DNA of 64,000 nucleotides from Labrys wisconsinensis (GTDB taxonomy: Bacteria > Pseudomonadota > Alphaproteobacteria > Rhizobiales > Labraceae), in contig NZ_JAUSVX010000020.1 of NCBI RefSeq assembly GCF_030814995.1, positions 1 through 64,000 of the forward strand, written 5' to 3'. Within the stretch, counting starts at the first letter, position 1, and each line of letters starts with the position of its first letter. The notes beneath the pieces were generated by a model, which saw only the letters and a list, made by a program, of their open reading frames with translations, made no database searches and had not been told where the DNA came from. Positions 8,421 through 16,518 of this stretch are shown piece by piece. Position numbers and translations under genes: made by a program.

Positions 8421-9595
8421 CAGGGCTCCCTCGACAGAATGGTGACGTGCGAATCCATCCAGGTGCCGCCCGAGGCGGTCTCGACGGCGTTGACGAGGTC
8501 CGGCACCTGGCGTGCGCCCGCCTTGCCCATGAGCTGGCGGAACGCCTCCACCAGCACGGCGATGCCGCCGCCGACGCCGCTATGGCCTTGCGACAGCATG
8601 CCGCCGTTGGTGGTCATCGGCATGGTCCCGCCAGGCGCGGTATGGCCGGCGGCGACGAAGGCGCCGGCACGCTCGCCGGCGCACAGGTCCAGCGCATCGA
8701 GGGCGATCAGCGCGAAGACGGGATAGGCATCGTAGAGCTCGGCGATCTGGATATGCTGCGGCCCGAGCCCCGCCTGGGCATAGGCCTGCTTGGCGGCCTG
8801 CGGGAAGCCGAGGCGGGCAAGATCGGTATCCTGCGACACCGTCCAATGGGTCACGACGGAGGCGTGCCCCCGCACATAGACCGGCGTCGGCGTCATGGCG
8901 GCGGCCTCGTCGGCGCGGGCGACGATGAAGGCGCTGGCGCCGTCGGCGAGCATGTTGCAGGTCTTGGCCCGCATCGGCGTCGCCACCATCTTGGAGGCGA
9001 GGACCTCCTCGAGGGTCAGCGGCGCGCGGTGCATGGCGTTGGGGTTGAGCGCGGCCCATTGGCGCAGCGAGACGCAGACGGCGGCCATCTCCTCCTCGCT
9101 CGTCCCGGTCTCGTGCATGTAGCGCCGGGCGACCAGGGCGCCGACGGCGTTCATGTTGTGGCCGTAAGGGGCCTCCCATTCCTCCGATACGCCGGTCGTG
9201 GCGAAGAGGTCGATGCCGGCCTGGCGCGGCAGGGAGCCGAGCGCGTCGGAATGGACGCAGAGCACCGTGCGGGCCTGGCCGCTGGCGATCAGGCCTTCGG
9301 CGACGGCGAGCATGCTGGAGCTGGTCGCCCCGCCGGCCATGACCTGGACGTTCATCCGGGCCGAGCGCAGCATGCCGAGCTCCTCGCACAGCCGGGAGAA
9401 GACCAGGTCGACGTTGAACAGGCGCGAGGCCAGCGCTCCCGTCGGCATGACGACGTCGATGTCGCGCGGCGACAGGCCGGCGTCGAGGATCGCCTCGCGG
9501 CAGGCGAGCACCGCCGCCTCGATCTCGCTGCGGTCGGGATAGCGGCCCGACGGCACCTCGCCGATGCCGACGGCGGCAGCTCTGGCTCTTTCCAT
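8420..9595 (-). CDS. Thiolase-fold protein lacking the nucleophilic cysteine (lipid-transfer/SCP-X type; possible retro-aldolase)
   Basis: A 391-residue thiolase-superfamily protein. The position of the usual active-site Cys (consensus like NRNCGSG) reads QVMAGGATSSS near residues 84-94, with Ala in place of Cys. The His-containing HDCF-type motif reads ELYDAYP, with Tyr in place of His. The GHx motif near the C-terminus remains (LSQGHSGVGG). Steroid-pathway Ltp2-type enzymes, which also work with a DUF35 partner, are retro-aldolases rather than thiolases. I infer that this protein cleaves or transfers a CoA-bound beta-hydroxy or beta-keto substrate by a non-thiolytic route. An AAGGAGAC ribosome site supports the ATG at 9595. 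Confidence 0.88.
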   Translation of the reverse strand: MERARAAAVGIGEVPSGRYPDRSEIEAAVLACREAILDAGLSPRDIDVVMPTGALASRLFNVDLVFSRLCEELGMLRSARMNVQVMAGGATSSSMLAVAEGLIASGQARTVLCVHSDALGSLPRQAGIDLFATTGVSEEWEAPYGHNMNAVGALVARRYMHETGTSEEEMAAVCVSLRQWAALNPNAMHRAPLTLEEVLASKMVATPMRAKTCNMLADGASAFIVARADEAAAMTPTPVYVRGHASVVTHWTVSQDTDLARLGFPQAAKQAYAQAGLGPQHIQIAELYDAYPVFALIALDALDLCAGERAGAFVAAGHTAPGGTMPMTTNGGMLSQGHSGVGGGIAVLVEAFRQLMGKAGARQVPDLVNAVETASGGTWMDSHVTILSREP

Positions 9596-9621
9596 GCGCG
9601 GGTGTCTCCTTGCGGCGGCGG

Positions 9622-11118
9622 TCAATGGACCGCGGCGTACATGATGGCTTCTTCGGTGGCGGTGCCGGCACTGAACTCCTCCACCACCCGACCCTTGCGG
9701 CAGACGAGGATGCGGTCGGAGAGGCTGAGGATCTCCGGCAGGTAGGAGGAGATGACGATGACGGCGAGGCCGTCGTCGGCGAGGCCGTTGATGATGCGAT
9801 GGATCTCGGCGATGGCGCCGACGTCGACGCCGCGCGTCGGCTCGTCGAAGATCACCAGCGATGGGCGCTGCACCAGCGACTTGGCGATGACCACCTTCTG
9901 CTGGTTGCCGCCCGACAGCTCGATCACCTTCGCGTCCGCGCCGATCGAGCGCACGGCGAGCGCCTCGCTCCAGGTTTTCGCCAGGGCGGCGATCTCGGCG
10001 GGCCGCACCACGGCGCCGCCGTGGGCGGCGAGGTGCCCGAGGCCGATATTCCAGGCGATCGACATCGTGTCGAAGAAGCCTTCGAGCTTGCGGTCCTCGG
10101 TGACATAGACGATGCCGTCGCGCACGGCCTGGCGCGGCACGCGGTAGCGCACCGAGCGCTCGCCGAGCCGGATCTCGCCGCCGTGGAACAGGTTGCGCTT
10201 GGCGATGCCGGCGATGATCCGGGCGGTTTCGGTGCGGCCGGAGCCGATCAGGCCGAACATGCCGGTGATCTGCCCGGCATAGGCTGTGAAGGAGGTGTTG
10301 CGCACCACCTTGCCCATCGACAGGTTCTGCACGCTGAGCACCTGCCGGCCCGCCGGCCGGGCCCGGCGCCCGCCCTCGCCGTAGAGGTCCTGCGCCAGGG
10401 CTCGCCCGACCAGCGCCCTGACGATGCCGTCGCGGTCGAAGGCTTCGCGCCGGTCGCTCGCCACCAGCCGGCCGTCGCGCAGGATGGTGATGTGGTCGGC
10501 GAGCTCCAGCGCCTCCTCCAGCGCGTGGCTGATGAAGACGATCGACACGCCTTGCGCCTTGAGGCGGCGGACGAGGGCGAAGAAATGATGCTTCTCCTCC
10601 GGCGTCAGCGAAGCGGTCGGCTCGTCGAAGATCAGGACGCGGGCCTGCTGGCGGACGGCGCGGGCGATCTCCACCATCTGCTTCTTGGCGACGCCGAGCG
10701 TGGCGACATTGGCCCAGGGATCGACGTTGAAGTTGAGCGCCTGCAGGAATTGCTGCGCGGCGATGTAGAGGGGGCGCAGGCGGTTGAAGAAGCGCTCGTC
10801 GCCGAGGAAGATGTTCTGCGCCACCGTCATGGACGGCACCAGGCTGTTCTCCTGGAACACCATGACCATCCCGGCCCGCATGGCCTCCGCGGGAGAGGCG
10901 AAGGCCGCCCGCTGGCCGTCGACGAACATCTCGCCGCGCGTCGGGGTGACGACGCCGGCGATCATCTTGGTCAGGGTCGACTTGCCGGCGCCGTTCTCGC
11001 CGAGCAGGGCGTGGATCTCGCCGCGCCGCAGGATGAAGTCGACGTTCTCCACGGCCGGCGTGCCGCCATAGAGCTTGCTGACGCTGCGCAGCTCGACCAC
11101 GGGAGGCATGCCGGTCAT
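9622..11118 (-). CDS. ABC importer ATP-binding protein, RbsA/sugar type with two ATPase domains
   Basis: A 498-residue cytoplasmic ATPase with two tandem ABC domains. The first has Walker A GENGAGKST near residue 40 and Walker B VLIFDEPTAS, but its signature loop is replaced by TLGVAKKQMVEIARAV. The second has a degenerate P-loop GLIGSGRTE, a good signature ELSGGNQQKV and Walker B LVIFDEPTRGVDVG. This split is normal for RbsA/MglA-type proteins of carbohydrate-uptake-2 importers. It overlaps the upstream beta-propeller gene by 4 bases (ATGA) and powers the two permeases and the binding protein of the same operon. Confidence 0.94.
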   Translation of the reverse strand: MTGMPPVVELRSVSKLYGGTPAVENVDFILRRGEIHALLGENGAGKSTLTKMIAGVVTPTRGEMFVDGQRAAFASPAEAMRAGMVMVFQENSLVPSMTVAQNIFLGDERFFNRLRPLYIAAQQFLQALNFNVDPWANVATLGVAKKQMVEIARAVRQQARVLIFDEPTASLTPEEKHHFFALVRRLKAQGVSIVFISHALEEALELADHITILRDGRLVASDRREAFDRDGIVRALVGRALAQDLYGEGGRRARPAGRQVLSVQNLSMGKVVRNTSFTAYAGQITGMFGLIGSGRTETARIIAGIAKRNLFHGGEIRLGERSVRYRVPRQAVRDGIVYVTEDRKLEGFFDTMSIAWNIGLGHLAAHGGAVVRPAEIAALAKTWSEALAVRSIGADAKVIELSGGNQQKVVIAKSLVQRPSLVIFDEPTRGVDVGAIAEIHRIINGLADDGLAVIVISSYLPEILSLSDRILVCRKGRVVEEFSAGTATEEAIMYAAVH

Positions 11119-12212
11119 CGCGCAGCCTCCACGCTCGGAAGAGGCAGGGTGAGGATGGCGTCGCCGCCCTTGCTGGCGACGAGAAGCCGGCCGCCCGCCT
11201 CGATCGCCGCGGTGATGCCGTGCCGGACGCCGTCGGCGCGGCTGTGCCAGCTCGCGTCGGGCCGGAAGCCATGGTCCAAACCGACGACGAGCCCGAAGGA
11301 GCGCGTCGGCGCCCAGGGCTTGAGGATGCCGAGCTGCTTCAGCGCGCCGCCCTGCATCGGCTCGAGGAAGGAGCGCGGCGCGGTGAGCGAGGGCGCGATC
11401 CAGTGCGCCTCCTCGACCTCGGCCATCATCTGCTCGCGGAAGGATCGCTCGCGCAGCACGAACTCGATCAGCTGGCTGCGCGGCGCGAACACGGCAAGCC
11501 AGGCGCCGCCGCCCGTGCGTGGGGCGAGGCGGGCCGGGTAGCCCGGCAGGTCCGACAGGACCGGAGCCGGGGGGCCGTCCGGCCGGATTGCCAGGATGCG
11601 GCTGCGCCAGCTCTCGCTGACGAAGATGCGTCCGCCTCGGGCCAGCACCCCATGAGGGTAGGCGAGGGCGTCGGCCAGGCAGGTCGCCTTTCCCCCTGCC
11701 TCGATGCGCCAGACCGACCCGGTGGCGCCGCGCTGCATCAGGTCGCGCCGCCAGTCTTGCGGCGCGTGGCGGGAGGAGCCGAGGCAGACGATCAGCGCCC
11801 CCTCCTCGTCGAAGGCGAGGGCCGTGGGACAGACCAGAGGCCGGCCGCCGACCTTGTCGAGCGTCTGTCCATCCCGAGAGCCGCCGAAGAAGATGATCCG
11901 CCTGTCCGTGAGACCGACGGCGAGACTGCCGTCCCTGCCGGCCGCCAGGCAGGAGACCGGGGCATCGAAGGTCCTCACGGTCTCGGCAGCTTCGTCGGGG
12001 TGCCGGGGCAGCCGCCGCACGTGGTTGCCGCTGGTGAAGAGGACCCCGAGCGGCGTGGCGACCAGCGCGTCCGGCGCCTGGGCCTGCAGCACGAGGGGGG
12101 CCTCTTCGAGGGCGCGATTGGGGCGGAGCGCGCCGTCCATCGGCGGCATGGTCACGGCATGCTCGCCGGCGCCGGTGAGCCGGTCGCGCAGGCGGGAGAT
12201 GAGGGCGATCAC
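11115..12212 (-). CDS. SMP-30/strictosidine-synthase-like beta-propeller protein
   Basis: About 365 residues from a GTG at 12212 that overlaps the previous gene's stop (GTGA). Repeating blades such as GSLAVGLTDRRIIFFGG, CPTALAFDEEGALIVCLGSS and YPHGVLARGGRIFVSESW mark a six-bladed SMP-30/gluconolactonase-type propeller. It has no signal peptide or membrane segment, so it is likely cytosolic. The family includes metal-dependent lactonases and strictosidine-synthase-like enzymes; the exact reaction is not visible. It directly follows a gene whose C-terminal half is another propeller of the same family, so the operon carries two copies. A lactone-hydrolysing role is inferred from the neighbouring acid-activating ligase. 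Confidence 0.78.
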   Translation of the reverse strand: MIALISRLRDRLTGAGEHAVTMPPMDGALRPNRALEEAPLVLQAQAPDALVATPLGVLFTSGNHVRRLPRHPDEAAETVRTFDAPVSCLAAGRDGSLAVGLTDRRIIFFGGSRDGQTLDKVGGRPLVCPTALAFDEEGALIVCLGSSRHAPQDWRRDLMQRGATGSVWRIEAGGKATCLADALAYPHGVLARGGRIFVSESWRSRILAIRPDGPPAPVLSDLPGYPARLAPRTGGGAWLAVFAPRSQLIEFVLRERSFREQMMAEVEEAHWIAPSLTAPRSFLEPMQGGALKQLGILKPWAPTRSFGLVVGLDHGFRPDASWHSRADGVRHGITAAIEAGGRLLVASKGGDAILTLPLPSVEAAR

Positions 12213-14326
12213 GGCTTGTCTCCGCGATAGGAGGCGGCGGCGGTCCAGCCGGGATCGGCGCCGGGGATGCGGTAGCGCCCGATGCGGTTGTTGGAGACGC
12301 CGCCGAGGTAGAGCCAGCCGCGGTCCTCGCGCATCGAGGTGATCATCGGGTGATTGACCCCGTGCCGGTCCCACAGGCAGTCGGTGATGCGGCCGCTTTC
12401 GTCGAACTTCACGACGCAGCCCGAGTTCATGTTGGGAAACAGCCACTCGTCCGGTGCGACGCGCTCGACCATGCGCTTGCGCACGTCCGGCCGGCGCAGC
12501 GCCATGTCGAACATCGGCGTGCGCATGCCGACGAGGGCCAGCCAGTAACCGCCATCCGAGGCGCGGTTGATGTTGTCGGGATAGCCGGGCAGGTCGGGGA
12601 TGACGATCTCCCGCCGGCCTTGCTTCGGCCCGGCGAACCAGTAGCGGGAGATGCTGCAGCCCCATGTCTCGGCGAAGAAGAAGGACTGGCCGTCCCGCGC
12701 CATGCAGATGCCGTTTGGGAAGCGCAGCTTTGGGATGACGGTGCGCGTCGAGCCGTTGCGCGGATCGAAGCAGATGATGCGCCCGTTGCCGCGCGCCTCC
12801 AGCGCGTCGACCATCCATTCCGACATGTCGAAGCGGATGGTCGCCTCGCTGAAGAAGATGCGCCCGTCCGGCGCGATATCGAGATCGTCGGCGAGGCGCA
12901 TGCGCGAATCGTCGATCACCGAGAACCAGCTTCGGTTGGTCTGGTCGGAAAGCTTGGTCACGGTGCGGTCCGGCGCGATGGCATAGAGGCCCATGCCGGC
13001 AATGCAGGCGACGAGATTGCCGGCCTTGTCGAAGGCCATGCCGAGAGGGTGGCCGCCGGTGTGGACGAACAGCTCGCGGCGGCGGTGGTCGGGCGCCAGG
13101 AAGCGGACGATGTCGCCCTGGCGCGTGCCGCTGTAGAGATGGCCCTCGGCGTCGAGGATCGGGTCTTCCGGACCTTCGATCTCGCCGAGGCCGATCAGCT
13201 CGACATCCCGGAGCTTGTCGTTGACGGCATAGGGCGAGGCGGAGCGCTCGGCCGTTTCCGGCGAGGGAGCGAGGGAGAGATAGGTCGGCGCGACATAGAC
13301 CCGCGAAAGCACCTTGGCGCGGTTCTTCAGCCAGCGCACGTCGATCGCCACCGCGGCCAGCAGCACGAGGCCGAGCACGAAGGAGCTGCCGCCGGTGGGC
13401 AGGCCCAGGCGGATCAGGCTGTTGGAGACGATGAGGACGATGATCGCGCCGAGCACGGCCTTGAACACGGAGCCGCGGCCGCCGCCGAGGCTGTTGCCGC
13501 CGACGACGGCTGCCGTCAGCGCCAGCACCTCCAGCCCGACGCCGGTGTCGGACCCGGCCGCGTTGAGGCGCGAGGCGTAGAAGATGCCGGCCGCGGCCGA
13601 GAGCACGCCCGAGATCACATAGGTGGTGGCGACGGTGCGCCGGACCGGCAGCCCGGCATTGTAGGCCGAGCGGCGCGAGCCGCCGACCGCCAGGATGCGC
13701 CAGCCGGGACGCAGGCGCGTCAGCATCAGGTGCAGGACGATCGCCACGGCGATCGCCGCCCAGAGCGACGCCGGCAGGCCGCCGATCTTGCTGAAGCTGA
13801 TGAAGTCCCAGATCGCCGAGCGCGTCGTCGGCCGCGCCACCTTCACCGCATAGGCCAGGATCAGCATGTCGACGATCGAGCGCACGATGATCAGCGAGAC
13901 CAGCGTCGTCAGGAACGCGCGCAGCCTGAGGTACCCGATGAGGATGCCGTTGACGATGCCGACGGCCGCGCCGCAGGCGAGCACCACGGGAATGACCACA
14001 AGGATCGGCCAGCCCAGCATGTTGAACAGCGCCAGCGTGACGAAATTCGCCAGCGCGAACACCGACCCGACGCTGAGGTCGATGCCGCCGGCGAGCATGA
14101 CCACGGTCATGGCCAGGGTGACGAGGAGGAGCTCGCCGAACTGCGCCGCCATGCCGCCGAGCCCGCGCACGGTGAGAAGGCCCGGGATCAGGGCCTCGAA
14201 GATCGCCAGCGTCGCGACGAGGATGACGAAGGGGATCGCATTGTCGATCCAGTTCTTCGCCAGGATCTCGCCCAGGACATGGTCCGGGACGATCCTGTAG
14301 CGCAGGCGGGTCAGGAGGTCGCGCAT
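12209..14326 (-). CDS. Fusion: RbsC-type ABC permease + SMP-30/gluconolactonase-like beta-propeller
   Basis: About 705 residues. Residues 1-335 are a carbohydrate-uptake-2 permease with 8-10 helices and the family motifs AGGIDLSVGSV (about 79-89), VNGILIGYLRLRAFLTTL (about 125-142) and VVGGNSLGGGRGSVF (about 274-288). After a polar linker (about 336-375), residues 378-700 are a complete beta-propeller with the SMP-30 Glu motif GEIEGPEDP (381-389), GHPLGMAFDKAGNLVA, LADDLDIAPDGRIFFSE and FPNGICMARDG. No frame break is seen across the junction. The permease C-terminus is normally cytoplasmic, so the propeller would meet substrate on the inner side. I prefer the ATG at 14326; the GTG at 14383 lies inside a hairpin. 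Confidence 0.9.
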   Translation of the reverse strand: MRDLLTRLRYRIVPDHVLGEILAKNWIDNAIPFVILVATLAIFEALIPGLLTVRGLGGMAAQFGELLLVTLAMTVVMLAGGIDLSVGSVFALANFVTLALFNMLGWPILVVIPVVLACGAAVGIVNGILIGYLRLRAFLTTLVSLIIVRSIVDMLILAYAVKVARPTTRSAIWDFISFSKIGGLPASLWAAIAVAIVLHLMLTRLRPGWRILAVGGSRRSAYNAGLPVRRTVATTYVISGVLSAAAGIFYASRLNAAGSDTGVGLEVLALTAAVVGGNSLGGGRGSVFKAVLGAIIVLIVSNSLIRLGLPTGGSSFVLGLVLLAAVAIDVRWLKNRAKVLSRVYVAPTYLSLAPSPETAERSASPYAVNDKLRDVELIGLGEIEGPEDPILDAEGHLYSGTRQGDIVRFLAPDHRRRELFVHTGGHPLGMAFDKAGNLVACIAGMGLYAIAPDRTVTKLSDQTNRSWFSVIDDSRMRLADDLDIAPDGRIFFSEATIRFDMSEWMVDALEARGNGRIICFDPRNGSTRTVIPKLRFPNGICMARDGQSFFFAETWGCSISRYWFAGPKQGRREIVIPDLPGYPDNINRASDGGYWLALVGMRTPMFDMALRRPDVRKRMVERVAPDEWLFPNMNSGCVVKFDESGRITDCLWDRHGVNHPMITSMREDRGWLYLGGVSNNRIGRYRIPGADPGWTAAASYRGDKP

Positions 14327-14356
14327 CGGCGGTTCCGGCTCGGGACAGGGGAGCGG

Positions 14357-14386
14357 CCGGCGCCCGGGTTCGGTCCCGGGCACCGG
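14357..14386. repeat. Intergenic hairpin between binding-protein and permease genes
   Basis: Arms CCGGCGCCCGGG (14357-14368) and CCCGGGCACCGG (14375-14386) pair with one mismatch around TTCGGT. It begins seven bases after the stop codon of the binding-protein gene in the direction of transcription (minus). There is no T-run, so it is not a classic terminator. In importer operons such structures usually protect the binding-protein message or dampen downstream expression; that role is inferred here. Confidence 0.7.
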
Positions 14387-14392
14387 ACGTGG

Positions 14393-15421
14393 TCAGGGGC
14401 CGTATTTGCGGACGTCGTCCAAGGTCCAGCAGGCGCCGGGATAGTTGCTGTCCTTGTCGATGGTCTTCAGCGGCGTATAGAGCGCGACCGGGTGCTCGCC
14501 CGGCTGCGCCGGCTTGCTCTGCAGCAGGCTGCGGACGGCCATCATCAGGTCGCGCGCCTGGCCCTTGGCGTCGTAGCTGATGTAGGTGGTGAAGTTGCCG
14601 TTGGCGATGTTGTCGCAGGCCGAGGCCTGGTTGCCGCCGCCGGACGAGACGAGGTAGACCTGCCCCGTCCTGCCCGCTTCCTTGATGGCCGCGGCGATGC
14701 CGACATCCATGTTGTCCCACATGCCGATGAAGCCGCAGAGGTCGGGATTGGCCTTCAGGACCGTGCCGGCGATGGCGTGCGCCTTGCTGGCATCCCAGTC
14801 GGCGGCCTGGTTGGAGACGATCTTGATCTCCGGGTGATCCTTCAGCGTCGCCTCGATGGCCTGGATGCCGTATTGCGAGGTCGGATTGGTGAGCACGCCC
14901 TGCATGACGGCGATCTTGCCGGACTTGCCGCTGCCGGCGCCGCAGAGCTTGACCATGGCATTGGTCTGGCGGACGGCGAGGTCGTACCAGTTGGCGCCGA
15001 TGACCATGTCGCCATTGGCGTCGGCCTTGAGGTTCATGGTGACGACGGGGATGCCCTGGGCGTTCGCCTGCTGGATCAGGCGGGTATAGGCCTGGATCTC
15101 CGGCGGATGGATGACGAGCACGTCGGGGTTCTCGGCGATGAGCTGGGATATGGCCTGCGCGCCCGCATCCACGCTCCAGTTGGGGTCGCGGATGGCGAGG
15201 TCATAGCCAAAGGCCTGGGCATCGAGCTTGAGGCCGGCGGCCCAGGCCTCCGTCAGGTCGAAGCCCATGGCGATCGGCACGAAGGCGACCTTCTTGCCCT
15301 TCATCGCCGCCGCGCTCTCGTTGACGAGGCCGTCGTCGGGCTGGCCGGCCCGCGAGGGCGTGCTCCCCATGGCGGCGGCGAGCGCCAGCGCGCCGGCCAG
15401 AAGTGTCAGAGCTTTGTTCAC
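14393..15421 (-). CDS. ABC importer periplasmic binding protein, RbsB/Peripla_BP_4 type
   Basis: A 342-residue secreted solute-binding protein. Residues 1-25 are a signal peptide (TLLAGALALAAAMGSTPSRA). The mature part has the two-lobe fold with KKVAFVPIAMGFDLTEAW, ISQLIAENPDVLVIHPPE, GIPVVTMNLKADANGDMVIG and GFIGMWDNMDVGIAAAIKE, characteristic of sugar or polyol binding proteins with periplasmic-repressor fold. A GTG start at 15421 has GGGAGG nine bases upstream. It belongs to the importer formed with genes 9622-11118, 12209-14326 and 15517-16518. A non-sugar ligand is possible, given the CoA ligase and thiolase-fold genes in the same operon. Confidence 0.93.
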   Translation of the reverse strand: MNKALTLLAGALALAAAMGSTPSRAGQPDDGLVNESAAAMKGKKVAFVPIAMGFDLTEAWAAGLKLDAQAFGYDLAIRDPNWSVDAGAQAISQLIAENPDVLVIHPPEIQAYTRLIQQANAQGIPVVTMNLKADANGDMVIGANWYDLAVRQTNAMVKLCGAGSGKSGKIAVMQGVLTNPTSQYGIQAIEATLKDHPEIKIVSNQAADWDASKAHAIAGTVLKANPDLCGFIGMWDNMDVGIAAAIKEAGRTGQVYLVSSGGGNQASACDNIANGNFTTYISYDAKGQARDLMMAVRSLLQSKPAQPGEHPVALYTPLKTIDKDSNYPGACWTLDDVRKYGP

Positions 15422-15516
15422 GAATGCAGTCCTCCCGTTGGTGTTTTCGCGGCTGCCGGTCGCTTGCGGCGGCGCCTACCCGGCGCCGAAGGGGGGGCTT
15501 CGGGGCCCATGAACCT

Positions 15517-16518
15517 CTAGATGTCTCCCTGTTGGGAGGTCTGCTCGTCGCGCGGGTTGACGAGGGAATCGATGACGATGGCGGCGAGGAGCACGAGGCT
15601 CTTGACGATGTTCTGCAGGGTGTAGGGCACGTTCATGATGGTCATGCCGTTGAGCAGCACGCCGATCAGCAGGGTGCCGACAACCACGTTGCGGACGGTG
15701 CCCTTGCCGCCGCTGAGGCCGACACCGCCGATGACGACCACCAAAATGACGTCGTAGACGAGGTTGGATCGGGCGACGCGCGTTTCCATGCTGTCGACCG
15801 AGGTCGCCATGATCACGCCGGCGACGAAGGCGATGGCGGCGCAGCTGACATATTGCAGCACGATCAGCGGGCGCATCGGCACGCCGGTGATGCGCGCCGC
15901 CGACGGGTTGTCGCCCATGGCATAGAGGAAGCGGCCCTGCGTCGTGACGCGCAGCAGCACCTCGCCGACCAGCGCCACGGCGGCGAAGAGCAGGACCGGG
16001 TTCGGCACGCCCAGCACCGCGCCGCTGCCGATCCACTTGAACCAGGTGTCGCCCGCCGCCTTGAGGTAGACGAGGTTGTCCTCCAGCAAGAGCGAGCGCA
16101 CGCAGCCATAGGCGGCCGTGCCCATGGCCAGCGTGGCGAAGATCGCCGGGATCTCGACATAGGCGACGAGGATCCCGTTCACGAGGCCGATCGCCAGCGC
16201 CAGCCCGAAGCCGAGCAGGATGGCCGGCTCGAGCGCCATGCCGTGATTGGTGAGCTGCAGCACCCAGGCGACCGACACGGCCATGGTCGCCACGATCGAC
16301 AGGTCGATGCCGCGCCCGATGATGGCCATCGCCATCGCCACGCCGAGGACGCCGAGGATCGAGACGTTCTGCACCAGCGCGAGCAGATTGCCGCCCGTGA
16401 GGAAGCTCGGCAGCAGCAGGGCGAAGATGGCGAAGATGATTGCCGTCAGCGCGAAGACGATGGCTTCCTGGCTGATGGCGCGCGGCTTGCGCCGGACGAT
16501 GTCGGCGGGCGCGTTCAC
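15517..16518 (-). CDS. ABC importer permease, RbsC type
   Basis: A 333-residue inner-membrane permease with about eight to ten helices. Key motifs are GRGIDLSIVATMAVSVAW (about 68-85), VNGILVAYVEIPAIFATLAM (about 114-133) and VVIGGVGLSGGKGTVRNVV (about 266-284), all typical of carbohydrate-uptake-2 permeases. Translation begins at a GTG at 16518 that overlaps the ligase stop codon by 4 bases (GTGA). It is the unfused second permease of the importer and presumably pairs with the fused one at 12209-14326 as a heterodimer. Confidence 0.92.
   Translation of the reverse strand: MNAPADIVRRKPRAISQEAIVFALTAIIFAIFALLLPSFLTGGNLLALVQNVSILGVLGVAMAMAIIGRGIDLSIVATMAVSVAWVLQLTNHGMALEPAILLGFGLALAIGLVNGILVAYVEIPAIFATLAMGTAAYGCVRSLLLEDNLVYLKAAGDTWFKWIGSGAVLGVPNPVLLFAAVALVGEVLLRVTTQGRFLYAMGDNPSAARITGVPMRPLIVLQYVSCAAIAFVAGVIMATSVDSMETRVARSNLVYDVILVVVIGGVGLSGGKGTVRNVVVGTLLIGVLLNGMTIMNVPYTLQNIVKSLVLLAAIVIDSLVNPRDEQTSQQGDI

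Noticed and set aside
8420-11272. One long frame that seems to fuse the thiolase-fold gene to upstream sequence
   Set aside because: The upstream 560 codons are an out-of-frame shadow of the ATPase gene; the real start is the ATG at 9595 with its own ribosome site.
11115-14720. A 1201-codon frame that seems to join the propeller protein to further propeller and permease sequence
   Set aside because: The upstream part is arginine-rich shadow of the fused permease gene; the real start is the GTG at 12212.
12350-15520. About 1056-codon frame opposite the fused permease and binding-protein genes
   Set aside because: Its translation is rich in Asp, His, Arg and Gly without domains, while the other strand holds clear transporter motifs.
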